Shown: piece by piece, positions 1-5,430 of the stretch
How positions within the stretch are numbered: position 1 is the stretch's first letter
Layout: the number at the start of each line of letters is the position of its first letter
From: Verrucomicrobiota bacterium
GTDB lineage: Bacteria > Verrucomicrobiota > Verrucomicrobiia > Methylacidiphilales > Verrucolacustridaceae
Length of the DNA stretch: 5,430 nucleotides
Direction of reading: 5' to 3'
NCBI GenBank assembly: GCA_010024525.1
Contig: RGGS01000106.1
Coordinates: 1 to 5,430, forward strand
Notes under the pieces: model-generated
Told to the model about the DNA's origin: nothing
The model's database searches: none
What the model saw: the letters and a program-made list of their open reading frames with translations, nothing else
Position numbers and translations under genes: made by a program

Positions 1-72
1 GGTCGGGTTTTGGCGGGCCTTGGTTTGATTCAGCAAATTGCGCAGGCTTGGGCGCGGACCCGAAAATCGTAA
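1..72 (+). CDS. Possible 3' end of an unidentified upstream gene (partial)
   Basis: Frame 1 is open from the window edge and stops at TAA 70-72. It would end in the residues LIQQIAQAWARTRKS, a plausible amphipathic helical tail. The stop lies 14 bases before the preferred proB start at 87, a spacing that fits the tight packing of the rest of the operon. The fragment is too short to identify. The obg-proB-proA order is known in several bacteria, so the C-terminus of the GTPase Obg is a possible but unsupported guess. Frame 3 is also open here, so the reading is uncertain. Confidence 0.3.
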   Translation, partial: GRVLAGLGLIQQIAQAWARTRKS

Positions 73-86
73 CGCGAGATTATCCC

Positions 87-854
87 GTGAGACTGGTCAT
101 CAAAATCGGCAGCAGTTTGCTGGGCTCCCCCGAGGGCGGCTTGGCCCAGGGTCGGATGCGGAATTGGGCCAGGGAGATCGCCCGTTTGCGTCGGGCCGGT
201 CATGAGGTGATTCTCGTCAGTTCCGGGGCCATCCGTGCGGGGATGCAGGCGTTGCATCTGAAAAAACGACCCACCTCCCGTCCTGAAATGCAGGCCTGCG
301 CCACCATCGGTCAGCCTCTGCTGATGAAAGCGTATGGAGCCGCGCTGGCCCCCCACCAAATTCTCGTGGCCCAAATTCTCCTGACCTCCTGGGATCTGGA
401 CAGCCGCCGAATTTACGACAACACCCGGGCGACACTTCAGACCCTGCTTCGGCAAAGGAAATGCATTCCCATCTTCAACGAGAACGACGCCCTGTCGTTT
501 GAGGAAATCGCCCTGCTCAATGCATTCGGGGACAACGACCGGCTTTCCGCCCATGTGGCCATTCTGGCCGGGGCGGATCGGCTGGTGATTTTGACGGATG
601 CGCCCGGTTTGATGAGCCGTCCGGACGGCACGGGGCAACTTATCCGGAGGGTGAAAAAAATCGATGCGGCCATCCTGGCCTGTGCCGGCGGAGCCGGAAG
701 CGCGGGATCGGTCGGGGGGATGCTTTCCAAGCTGGAGGCGGCTCGGCTGGCCATGGGTCGTGGAATTCCCGTGGTGATTGCCGACGGCCGACGGACCGGC
801 GTGCTGCTGAAAAGCGCGTTGCGAGCGCCCGCCGGCACCCTCTTTGCCCGATGA
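87..854 (+). CDS. proB: Glutamate 5-kinase (gamma-glutamyl kinase), short form without PUA domain
   Basis: This enzyme phosphorylates L-glutamate with ATP to gamma-glutamyl phosphate, the first and usually feedback-controlled step of proline synthesis, in the cytoplasm. The 255-residue product is a single amino acid kinase fold. Visible motifs are the N-terminal phosphate loop KIGSSLLG, VSSGAIRAGM (S45-S46-G47), the glutamate-binding FNENDA (N131-E132-N133-D134), GDNDRLSAHVA (D149-N150-D151), the nucleotide loop LTDAPGL (D171) and GGMLSKLEAA with K215. It ends at GTLFAR, where the kinase domain of longer homologues also ends. The roughly 100-residue PUA domain of the E. coli type (367 residues) is absent, as in several bacterial groups. 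I prefer GTG 87 because MRLVIKIGSS matches family N-termini; an in-frame TTG at 48 would add 13 unconserved residues. A weak GAG lies at 76-78. The stop overlaps the proA start. Confidence 0.95.
   Translation: MRLVIKIGSSLLGSPEGGLAQGRMRNWAREIARLRRAGHEVILVSSGAIRAGMQALHLKKRPTSRPEMQACATIGQPLLMKAYGAALAPHQILVAQILLTSWDLDSRRIYDNTRATLQTLLRQRKCIPIFNENDALSFEEIALLNAFGDNDRLSAHVAILAGADRLVILTDAPGLMSRPDGTGQLIRRVKKIDAAILACAGGAGSAGSVGGMLSKLEAARLAMGRGIPVVIADGRRTGVLLKSALRAPAGTLFAR
851..854 (+). promoter_or_regulatory. ATGA stop/start overlap, proB to proA
   Basis: The proA ATG (851-853) shares bases with the proB TGA (852-854). No purine-rich ribosome site is seen in the preceding 20 bases, which are C- and T-rich, so termination-reinitiation by the same ribosome is the likely way proA is translated. 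Confidence 0.8.
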
Positions 855-2095
855 GTGCCGTGGTGGATTTGGCCCGCAAGGCCCGCAAGGCGTCCCGCCG
901 ATTGGCTCTTCTTTCCACCCCGGAGAAAAACGATTTATTGCTGGCGATGGCCGACCAGCTGGAGTTGCGAAAAAAAGAGATCCGGGCGGCAAATCAGGAG
1001 GATTTGGCGGCGGCCCAAGCCGCAGGGATCTCCGGCGCCTTGCTTGACCGGCTTGATCTGAACGAAAAGCGTTTCGGCGAGATGGTGTTGGGGGTGCGCC
1101 AGGTCGTGAAATTGGGCGATCCCGTGGGTGAGGTGATCCGGAAGTGGAAACAGCCCAACGGGCTGGAAATCGAAAAAATCAGGGTTCCGATCGGTTTGAT
1201 CGGGATCATTTACGAGTCACGACCCAACGTGACGGTCGACAGTGCGGTCCTGTGCCTGAAAACCGGCAACGGGGTGCTGCTTCGTGGCGGACGGGAGGCA
1301 AGGAAAAGTAATCGCGCACTCGCCATGGCTTTGGGCGAGGCGGCGGTGAAGAAGGGCCTGCCGGCCGAAGTCGTGGCGTTGGTGGAGGATGAAAGCCGCG
1401 AAAGCATTCCGGAAATGTGCCGTTTGGAGGGGGTGATCGATCTTCTGATCCCGCGGGGCGGACACGGTCTTATCCAGACGGTGTTGGAACATGCCCGGGT
1501 TCCGGTCATCAAGCATTCCCACGGCGTTTGCCATGTGTTTGTGCATCAGGCGGCCGATCCGGCGATGGCCGAGGCCATCGTGGTCAACGCCAAGTGCCAA
1601 CGTCCCGCCACTTGTAACGCGGCCGAGACCTTGTTGGTCGACCGGGCCGGAGCGGAAAAAATCCTGCCCAGGCTCGTTCGGGCCCTGAAGGCCAAAGGAG
1701 TGAAACTTTACGGGGACGAGGCCGCCAGCCGGGCCTCGGGGGAAAAACTGGCTCCGCCGGCCAACTGGGAAACCGAATACCTCGACCTGAGCATGTCCAT
1801 CCGGGTGGTGGACGGAGTGAAGGGGGCCTTGGAGCATCTGGAACAACATGGAAGCCACCACTCGGATGCGATCGTCACCGGAGACCGGGCGGCTGCGGAG
1901 GAGTTTTTGCGGGGAGCCGACTCGGCAGCGGTCTATTGGAATGCCTCCACGCGTTTCACGGACGGGGCGGAATTCGGTTTTGGCGCCGAAATCGGCATCA
2001 GCACAGACAAGATCCACGCCCGCGGGCCCATGGGTCTGGAGGAACTGACCTCCTACAAGTACGTGGTCACCGGCCACGGTCAGTTGCGCGAGTGA
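851..2095 (+). CDS. proA: Gamma-glutamyl phosphate reductase (glutamate-5-semialdehyde dehydrogenase)
   Basis: This enzyme reduces gamma-glutamyl phosphate with NADPH to glutamate-5-semialdehyde, which cyclises to the proline precursor pyrroline-5-carboxylate. At 414 residues it is full length (E. coli about 417). It has the aldehyde-dehydrogenase-like layout: a helical N-terminus, ESRPNVTVDS (E122 on) and KTGNGVLLRGG (137-147) in the cofactor-binding part, and PRGG (201-204). The catalytic cysteine is C255 in RPATCNAAETLLV; the nearby C249 (NAKCQRP) is a second cysteine. The C-terminal signature GISTDKIHARGPMGLEEL begins near residue 382. The ATG at 851 overlaps the proB stop as ATGA with no Shine-Dalgarno sequence nearby, so reinitiation after proB is likely. 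ProB and ProA are known to act as a pair because the acyl phosphate is unstable. The reading frame is intact with no unusual features. Confidence 0.97.
   Translation: MSAVVDLARKARKASRRLALLSTPEKNDLLLAMADQLELRKKEIRAANQEDLAAAQAAGISGALLDRLDLNEKRFGEMVLGVRQVVKLGDPVGEVIRKWKQPNGLEIEKIRVPIGLIGIIYESRPNVTVDSAVLCLKTGNGVLLRGGREARKSNRALAMALGEAAVKKGLPAEVVALVEDESRESIPEMCRLEGVIDLLIPRGGHGLIQTVLEHARVPVIKHSHGVCHVFVHQAADPAMAEAIVVNAKCQRPATCNAAETLLVDRAGAEKILPRLVRALKAKGVKLYGDEAASRASGEKLAPPANWETEYLDLSMSIRVVDGVKGALEHLEQHGSHHSDAIVTGDRAAAEEFLRGADSAAVYWNASTRFTDGAEFGFGAEIGISTDKIHARGPMGLEELTSYKYVVTGHGQLRE
2092..2095 (+). promoter_or_regulatory. GTGA stop/start overlap, proA to GH-GT gene
   Basis: GTG 2092-2094 overlaps the proA TGA 2093-2095, and no Shine-Dalgarno sequence precedes it. 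This ties translation of the glycan gene to proA. A later in-frame GTG at 2140 is possible but would cut off the strand before FLFSGENKFFIQG, so 2092 is preferred. Confidence 0.65.
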
Positions 2096-3363
2096 GTTCA
2101 TTTTCGGTTCACGGCTCCGGTCTGCAGGGGTCGCGCATCGAGGTGCGCGGAAAATTCCTGTTCAGCGGGGAGAACAAATTTTTCATCCAAGGGGTCACTT
2201 ATGGCCCGTTCCGGGACGGGGACGATCATCTGGGCACGCCCGAGAAGGCCCGCCGGGATTTCGGGCTGGTCGCGGCGGCGGGTTTCAACGTCCTGCGGGT
2301 CTATCATCCGCCTCCCCGGTGGTTTTTGGATCTGGCGGCCGAACATGGGTTGAGGGTGATGGTCACCGTGCCCTGGCAGAGGCGGGTTTTATTTCTCGAT
2401 GACGGAGCCGTTCGGCGGGAGATCCGGGCCAGCGTGCGCCGGGCCGCCAAGCAGGGCTCGGGACATCCGGCCGTCCTGGGTTACTACATCGACAATGAGA
2501 TTCCCCCTGACCTGGTGCGTTGGTACGGGCCCCAGCGGGTCGAGGGATTTCTCGATTCCCTCGTGCGCATCGTGAAAGACGAGGATCCGGGAGCTTTGGC
2601 CGCGTACGCCAATTTCCCGCCGACGGAATATCTTCTTCCGAAAGAGACGGATTTTCTTTCTTACAACGTCTACCTCCACCGGGGGCCGGATCTGAGGGCT
2701 TACCTGTCCCGCCTGCAAAATCTGGCGGAGGGCCGACCGCTGGTTTTGGGTGAGTTTGGAATGGATACCCTGCGCCACGGGCAGGAGGAGCAGGCGGCTC
2801 TCCTGGATCTGCATTGGGACGAGGTGTTTCGCGGAGGCTTGGCGGGAACAATCCTGTTTTCCTGGACCGATGAATGGTTCACCGACGGAATCGATGTGGA
2901 GGATTGGGCCTTCGGGTTGGTGCAGAAAGACCGGCAACCAAAGCTTGCCTACCGGAATCTGGCGCAGAAGACCCTTGGCCCGAAGGACCGGCTGGTGGAG
3001 AAATTTCCGCTCCCGCGCGTTCCGAAAGTCTCGGTGGTGGTCTGCAGTTATAACGGGGCGGCCACGCTGCGGGGATGTCTCGAGGCGCTGCAGAAGGTGG
3101 ACTATCCGGATTTTGAGGTGATCCTGGTGGACGACGGTTCCAAGGATTCCACCCAGTCGATCGTGGCGGAGTTTCCGCTGGTCAAAAACATTCTGCAGCC
3201 CACCGCGGATTGTCCGTTGCCCGGAACGTGGGCATGCAGGCGGCCTCGGGGGAAATTATTGCGTACACCGATTCGGACTGCATGCCGGATTCCGACTGGC
3301 TCTATTTTTTGGTCTCGACGCTTTTGCACTCATCCTATGCGGCGGTGGGCGGACCCAATCTGA
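2092..3363 (+). CDS. 5' part of the broken gene: GH2-like glycoside hydrolase domain plus start of GT2 domain
   Basis: The frame runs from GTG 2092, whose first four bases GTGA contain the proA stop, to TGA 3361-3363. The N-terminus (MSSFSVHGSG) has no signal peptide, so the domain should be cytoplasmic. Residues about 15-300 form a clan GH-A TIM barrel closest to the GH2 catalytic domain: FIQGVTYGPF, GFNVLRVYHPPP, then YYIDNEIP with probable acid/base E136 after N135, and LVLGEFGMDT with probable nucleophile E221. The late-strand pattern FSWTDEWF and the closing QPKLAYRNLA are also typical of GH2-like proteins. The beta-sandwich domains of true beta-galactosidases and beta-glucuronidases are missing. 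Residues 312-370 begin a GT2 fold with VVVCSYNG and VDDGSKDST (D347-D348). After residue 370 the frame gives a tail with no family resemblance, which is an artefact of the frameshift. The substrate cannot be told. Confidence 0.8.
   Translation: MSSFSVHGSGLQGSRIEVRGKFLFSGENKFFIQGVTYGPFRDGDDHLGTPEKARRDFGLVAAAGFNVLRVYHPPPRWFLDLAAEHGLRVMVTVPWQRRVLFLDDGAVRREIRASVRRAAKQGSGHPAVLGYYIDNEIPPDLVRWYGPQRVEGFLDSLVRIVKDEDPGALAAYANFPPTEYLLPKETDFLSYNVYLHRGPDLRAYLSRLQNLAEGRPLVLGEFGMDTLRHGQEEQAALLDLHWDEVFRGGLAGTILFSWTDEWFTDGIDVEDWAFGLVQKDRQPKLAYRNLAQKTLGPKDRLVEKFPLPRVPKVSVVVCSYNGAATLRGCLEALQKVDYPDFEVILVDDGSKDSTQSIVAEFPLVKNILQPTADCPLPGTWACRRPRGKLLRTPIRTACRIPTGSIFWSRRFCTHPMRRWADPI
3199..3203 (+). other. Frameshift site in the GT2 domain (probable missing C in a CCC run)
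   Basis: Frame 1 reads ...NILQP up to CCC 3199-3201. The conserved continuation HRGLSVARNVG is in frame 3 from CAC 3201. One additional C, giving a run of four, restores the frame exactly with no residue missing or spare. The CCC does not allow good -1 re-pairing (the slipped codon would be GCC), so programmed slippage at this spot is unlikely. A second candidate is the five-A run at 3184-3188, but a shift there would replace ILQP with the less family-like HSAA. Confidence 0.8.
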
Positions 3364-4634
3364 ATCCGCCGGCCCAGGGGCCGATTCCGGCCGCGGTGGC
3401 GGCTTGTCCCGGAGCCCCGACCCACGTCCTCTTGAGCGACACCGAGGCGGAGCATATTCCGGGGTGCAACATGGCCTACTGGAAATCGGTGCTGGAGGAG
3501 ATCGGCGGGTTTGACCCCGAATTCAGGACGGCGGGCGACGATGTGGATCTCTGCTGGAGATTGATGCAGGCCGGCCACCGGGTCGGTTTCAGTCCGAGTG
3601 CGTTGGTCTGGCATCATCGCCGTTTCACCATGCAGGCCTATTTCCGGCAGCAAAAAGGATACGGTGAGGCGGAAGCCATGCTCCGGTTCAAGCACATGCA
3701 ATATTTCGACCCTCAAGGTTCGGCTCGATGGAAGGGGGTGATCTACGGACTGCCGCGTTTTGAGCGGGTGTTGCATCGGCCGATCATCTACCACGGGATT
3801 TTCGGCACCGGACTGTTCCAGTGTCTCTACCCCAAGCCGGCCTCTCCCTGGGCGCAATTGGTCAGCGGCCTGGAGTGGAACGCGCTGACCCTGTTTATTT
3901 TTCTGGTTTCCGTCCAAGTGGAGCAGATCCGGATCGTGCCGCTGTTGATGTTGGCCGCGACCCTCCTGCCGGCGATTTCTTTCATGGTGGTGGCGCGGGT
4001 CGAGCCCAAGCACGACACGGTCCTGGCCCGGTTGACCGTCTTTTATCTCGCGCTGACCCAGCCCCTGGTCCGGGATTGGGCGCGCTATTTCACCTGGCTG
4101 AAAGGAAAGAGAACTCCGGACGCGGTGGTGCAAACGCCCGAGAAAGATGCGGGACCGTCCCTGCCGCTTTTTCGTTCGCGGCTGCTTTCTTTCTGGAGCG
4201 AGCAGGGGAGGGAGAGGGTGCATCTGCTGGCCGAGATTGAAAAAATTCTCGAGGAAGAGGGCTGGCGCTATGCCCAAGACACGGGCTGGAATTCGTGGGA
4301 CGTCCAAATCTTCGCCAATCGCTGGTGGCACATCCGTCTGCGTAGCCTGACGGAGATCTATCCCCACGGCCGGCGGTTGACCCGGGTCCACCAGGGAATC
4401 GTGCCCACCACCTTCAGTGTTTTGTTTGCCGTCACCGCGGTGACGGCGGATGTTTTGGTCGCATTGTCTTATCCCGCGGCCTTGCCTTACTTTCTCGGCA
4501 TCCTGGCCTTGGCTGGCGTGGGGTGGTTGTGGACCGGATGGCAGCTTCGCCGCCGGGTGGGAGATCTGGTCCGGGTGGCCGCCAGGCGGGCCCAGCTGTT
4601 GCCCACCGGCGGAAAAACCCCGCAAACGGCATGA
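3210..4634 (+). CDS. 3' part of the broken gene: rest of GT2 glycosyltransferase with membrane segments
   Basis: This frame continues the GT2 domain. Its first possible start is TTG 3210, which lies inside the conserved HRGLSVARNVG, so it is not a natural start; no ribosome binding site precedes it. Numbered on the joined protein, it carries the metal-binding DSD (394-396) in YTDSDCMPDSDW, the acceptor-side GGFDPEF and GDDVDLCWRL (D483-D484), and FRQQKGYGEAEAM after WHHRR. Hydrophobic stretches follow at about 598-610, 615-635 and 644-660. A soluble section (EEEGWRYAQDTGWNSWDV and RWWHIRLRSL) comes next, then membrane segments at about 775-797 and 799-820 and a basic tail. As a family 2 enzyme it should transfer sugar from a nucleotide-activated donor at the inner face of the membrane. 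It does not look like a protein that could work alone, since the nucleotide-binding strands are in the upstream frame. Confidence 0.8.
   Translation: MSVARNVGMQAASGEIIAYTDSDCMPDSDWLYFLVSTLLHSSYAAVGGPNLNPPAQGPIPAAVAACPGAPTHVLLSDTEAEHIPGCNMAYWKSVLEEIGGFDPEFRTAGDDVDLCWRLMQAGHRVGFSPSALVWHHRRFTMQAYFRQQKGYGEAEAMLRFKHMQYFDPQGSARWKGVIYGLPRFERVLHRPIIYHGIFGTGLFQCLYPKPASPWAQLVSGLEWNALTLFIFLVSVQVEQIRIVPLLMLAATLLPAISFMVVARVEPKHDTVLARLTVFYLALTQPLVRDWARYFTWLKGKRTPDAVVQTPEKDAGPSLPLFRSRLLSFWSEQGRERVHLLAEIEKILEEEGWRYAQDTGWNSWDVQIFANRWWHIRLRSLTEIYPHGRRLTRVHQGIVPTTFSVLFAVTAVTADVLVALSYPAALPYFLGILALAGVGWLWTGWQLRRRVGDLVRVAARRAQLLPTGGKTPQTA
4428..4447. repeat. Perfect 20-base palindrome inside the GT2 coding region
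   Basis: The arms GCCGTCACCG and CGGTGACGGC are exact reverse complements with no spacer. The segment encodes AVTAVTA in a membrane helix near residue 780. It could be a binding site for a dimeric protein or a hairpin in RNA, but with no loop and a coding location it may simply result from GC-rich codons for a repeated Ala-Val-Thr pattern. Confidence 0.6.
4631..4634 (+). promoter_or_regulatory. ATGA stop/start overlap, GT2 to ABC exporter
   Basis: The exporter ATG shares bases with the glycosyltransferase TGA (4632-4634). The nearest purine-rich stretch, GGCGGA at about 4607-4612, is too far upstream to act as a normal ribosome site. If the frameshift is real in the cell, ribosomes in the upstream frame would stop at 3363 and coupling to the exporter would be lost. 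Confidence 0.75.
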
Positions 4635-5430
4635 GTCTGATATTGCGCATCCTTGGTTACTATCGGCCTTTTCTGGGGCGGATTCTTCTGGCGTTGGGAC
4701 TGCTCGGAGTGGCCACGGTGTTGAACCTGCTCAAGCCCTGGCCCCTGAAATTCGTCGTCGATGTCATCCTGCGCTCCCCGGGCGGGGGAATTGTGCTACC
4801 GTTTTTACCGGGCGATTGGTCTCTTCCGTTGGCCCTTTCAATCACCTGCGGGGCCCTGGTGGGAATTCATCTTCTCTGGGGAGCCGTCAATCTGGCGGAA
4901 ACCTATGCCTTGATTGAAATCGGGTTGCGTGCCCTGTTGCAGGTCAGGACCGAGTTGTACGCGTATCTGCAATCGCTCCCCCTGCGGTTTCATGATGTGA
5001 GGCGGAGTTCGGATTCCAGTTTTCGCGTGGCTTACGATGCGCAGGCGATCCAGACCTATTTTAACCGGGGGTTCGCCACCATTCTTGGGTCGTTGCTGAC
5101 CTTGGGAGGAACTTTTTTTGTCATGCTCAAGATGAGCCCGCTGCTGGCCCTGCTTTCCCTGGGGGTCATTCCCTTTCTCATGCTGGCCATCTCGCGCTAT
5201 GCCGGGAGAATCCGGCGGGAAACGGCGGCTTTGCAGTCGCAGGAGAGTGATGTGTTGGCCCGGGCGAACGAGGGACTGTCGAGCATCCGGGTGGTGCATG
5301 CGTTTGGGCGGGAGTCCCACGAGGTGGACCTGTTCCGCCGGGAATGCCGCCAATCCTTGGAGGCCAATCTCCGACTTTCGATGACCAATGTGGCCAGCAC
5401 GCTGGTGGTAGGCACCCTTCTGGCAGCCGG
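4631..5430 (+). CDS. ABC exporter, type I transmembrane domain (partial, runs off the 3' edge)
   Basis: The frame is open from ATG 4631 to the window end, giving 266 residues and no stop. It matches the transmembrane domain of MsbA-like ABC exporters, in which membrane and ATPase parts are normally in one chain; the Walker motifs would lie beyond the edge. Membrane segments are seen at about 15-34, 65-87, 148-166 and 170-188, with the start of another near 253. Typical exporter motifs are LLKPWPLKFVVD (33-44) after the first helix, LPLRFHDVRRSSD (116-128), and LSSIRVVHAFGRE (216-228) in the cytoplasmic helix that precedes the fifth segment. The ATG overlaps the glycosyltransferase stop as ATGA with no nearby Shine-Dalgarno sequence. 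The position suggests it exports the glycan, or a lipid-linked glycan, made by the upstream enzyme; the cargo is inferred from context only. Confidence 0.92.
   Translation, partial: MSLILRILGYYRPFLGRILLALGLLGVATVLNLLKPWPLKFVVDVILRSPGGGIVLPFLPGDWSLPLALSITCGALVGIHLLWGAVNLAETYALIEIGLRALLQVRTELYAYLQSLPLRFHDVRRSSDSSFRVAYDAQAIQTYFNRGFATILGSLLTLGGTFFVMLKMSPLLALLSLGVIPFLMLAISRYAGRIRRETAALQSQESDVLARANEGLSSIRVVHAFGRESHEVDLFRRECRQSLEANLRLSMTNVASTLVVGTLLAA

Larger units (their letters stand above)
2092..4634 (+). pseudogene. Reconstructed single gene: GH2-like hydrolase / GT2 glycosyltransferase fusion, split by one frameshift
   Basis: Joining frame 1 up to CCC 3199-3201 with frame 3 from CAC 3201 gives one continuous protein of about 847 residues. 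Its order is: GH2-like TIM barrel (about 15-300, probable catalytic E136 and E221), GT-A glycosyltransferase (about 312-560, D347/D348 and D394-S395-D396), membrane segments (about 598-660), a soluble block rich in Trp and charged residues (about 688-768) and two more membrane segments (about 775-819). The conserved glycosyltransferase pattern runs straight across the break as LQP-HRGLSVARNVG. Both halves look fully conserved, so a base-calling error or a very recent mutation is likelier than an old pseudogene. The gene starts on the proA stop (GTGA) and ends on the ABC exporter start (ATGA). It may therefore be functional in the living organism; the pseudogene label describes only the sequence as given. 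Confidence 0.85.

Noticed and set aside
48..86. TTG 48 as proB start
   Set aside because: It adds 13 residues before MRLVIKIGSS that do not resemble ProB N-termini, and it would overlap the possible upstream gene end. GTG 87 matches the family better.
871..888. Nine-base tandem repeat (GGCCCGCAA twice) near the proA start
   Set aside because: It encodes ARKARKA in the basic N-terminal helix of ProA. Two short copies in frame are ordinary and show no sign of a mobile or regulatory role.
30..992. Long minus-strand open frame opposite proB (about 320 codons)
   Set aside because: It mirrors a clearly conserved proB gene. Its translation is rich in Gly, Pro, Arg and Gln with no recognisable domain, as expected of antisense frames in GC-rich DNA.
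1936..2091. Upstream extension of the GH-GT frame into proA (ATG 1936)
   Set aside because: The added residues are out-of-frame readings of the conserved ProA C-terminus. GTG 2092 at the proA stop fits the overlap pattern of the other genes.
1217..2101. Minus-strand open frame opposite proA (about 294 codons)
   Set aside because: It lies entirely against a conserved ProA frame, shows no family motif, and no promoter or ribosome site supports it.
3330..4625. Minus-strand open frame of about 431 codons opposite the glycosyltransferase
   Set aside because: The plus strand carries clear GT2 motifs and membrane segments here. The antisense product is low-complexity (Gln, Arg, His, Pro) with no domain.
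3210..4634. Reading the downstream GT part as an independent gene from TTG 3210
   Set aside because: The start would fall inside the conserved HRGLSVARNVG motif, without a ribosome site, and would omit the nucleotide-binding strands and DDG motif present just upstream in the other frame.

Overview
The window is a GC-rich, gene-dense stretch in which every complete gene lies on the plus strand and adjoining genes overlap by four bases. No rRNA, tRNA, CRISPR array, insertion sequence or long intergenic gap is visible. The host is probably a GC-rich Gram-negative bacterium. A ProB without the PUA domain and a large glycosyltransferase/ABC exporter pair would fit the Verrucomicrobiota/PVC group, among others, but this is a weak guess because there is no ribosomal or other strong marker.

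Layout. Positions 1-72 may hold the 3' end of an unidentified upstream gene. proB (glutamate 5-kinase, 87-854) and proA (gamma-glutamyl-phosphate reductase, 851-2095) follow; together they carry out the first two steps of proline synthesis from glutamate. From 2092 to 4634 lies one large gene whose product would be about 847 residues: a clan GH-A (GH2-like) glycoside hydrolase TIM barrel, then a family 2 (GT-A) glycosyltransferase, then membrane segments and a small soluble domain. As given, this gene is broken by a -1 frame change at about 3199-3203, inside the glycosyltransferase domain. One extra C in the CCC run restores a perfectly conserved reading. From 4631 to the window edge runs the transmembrane domain of a type I ABC exporter; its nucleotide-binding domain lies beyond the window.

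How they fit together. The junctions proB/proA (ATGA), proA/hydrolase-glycosyltransferase (GTGA) and glycosyltransferase/ABC (ATGA) all share bases between stop and start, and none has a good Shine-Dalgarno sequence. This points to one transcript with translational coupling. The second half looks like a glycan synthesis and export module: a synthase that also carries a hydrolase or transglycosylase domain, next to an ABC exporter. The arrangement resembles the logic of the cyclic beta-glucan synthase/exporter pair (ChvB/ChvA, NdvB/NdvA), though made of different enzyme families. The main points for a second look are the fused GH-GT architecture, the single-base frameshift, and the coupling of this module to proline genes.
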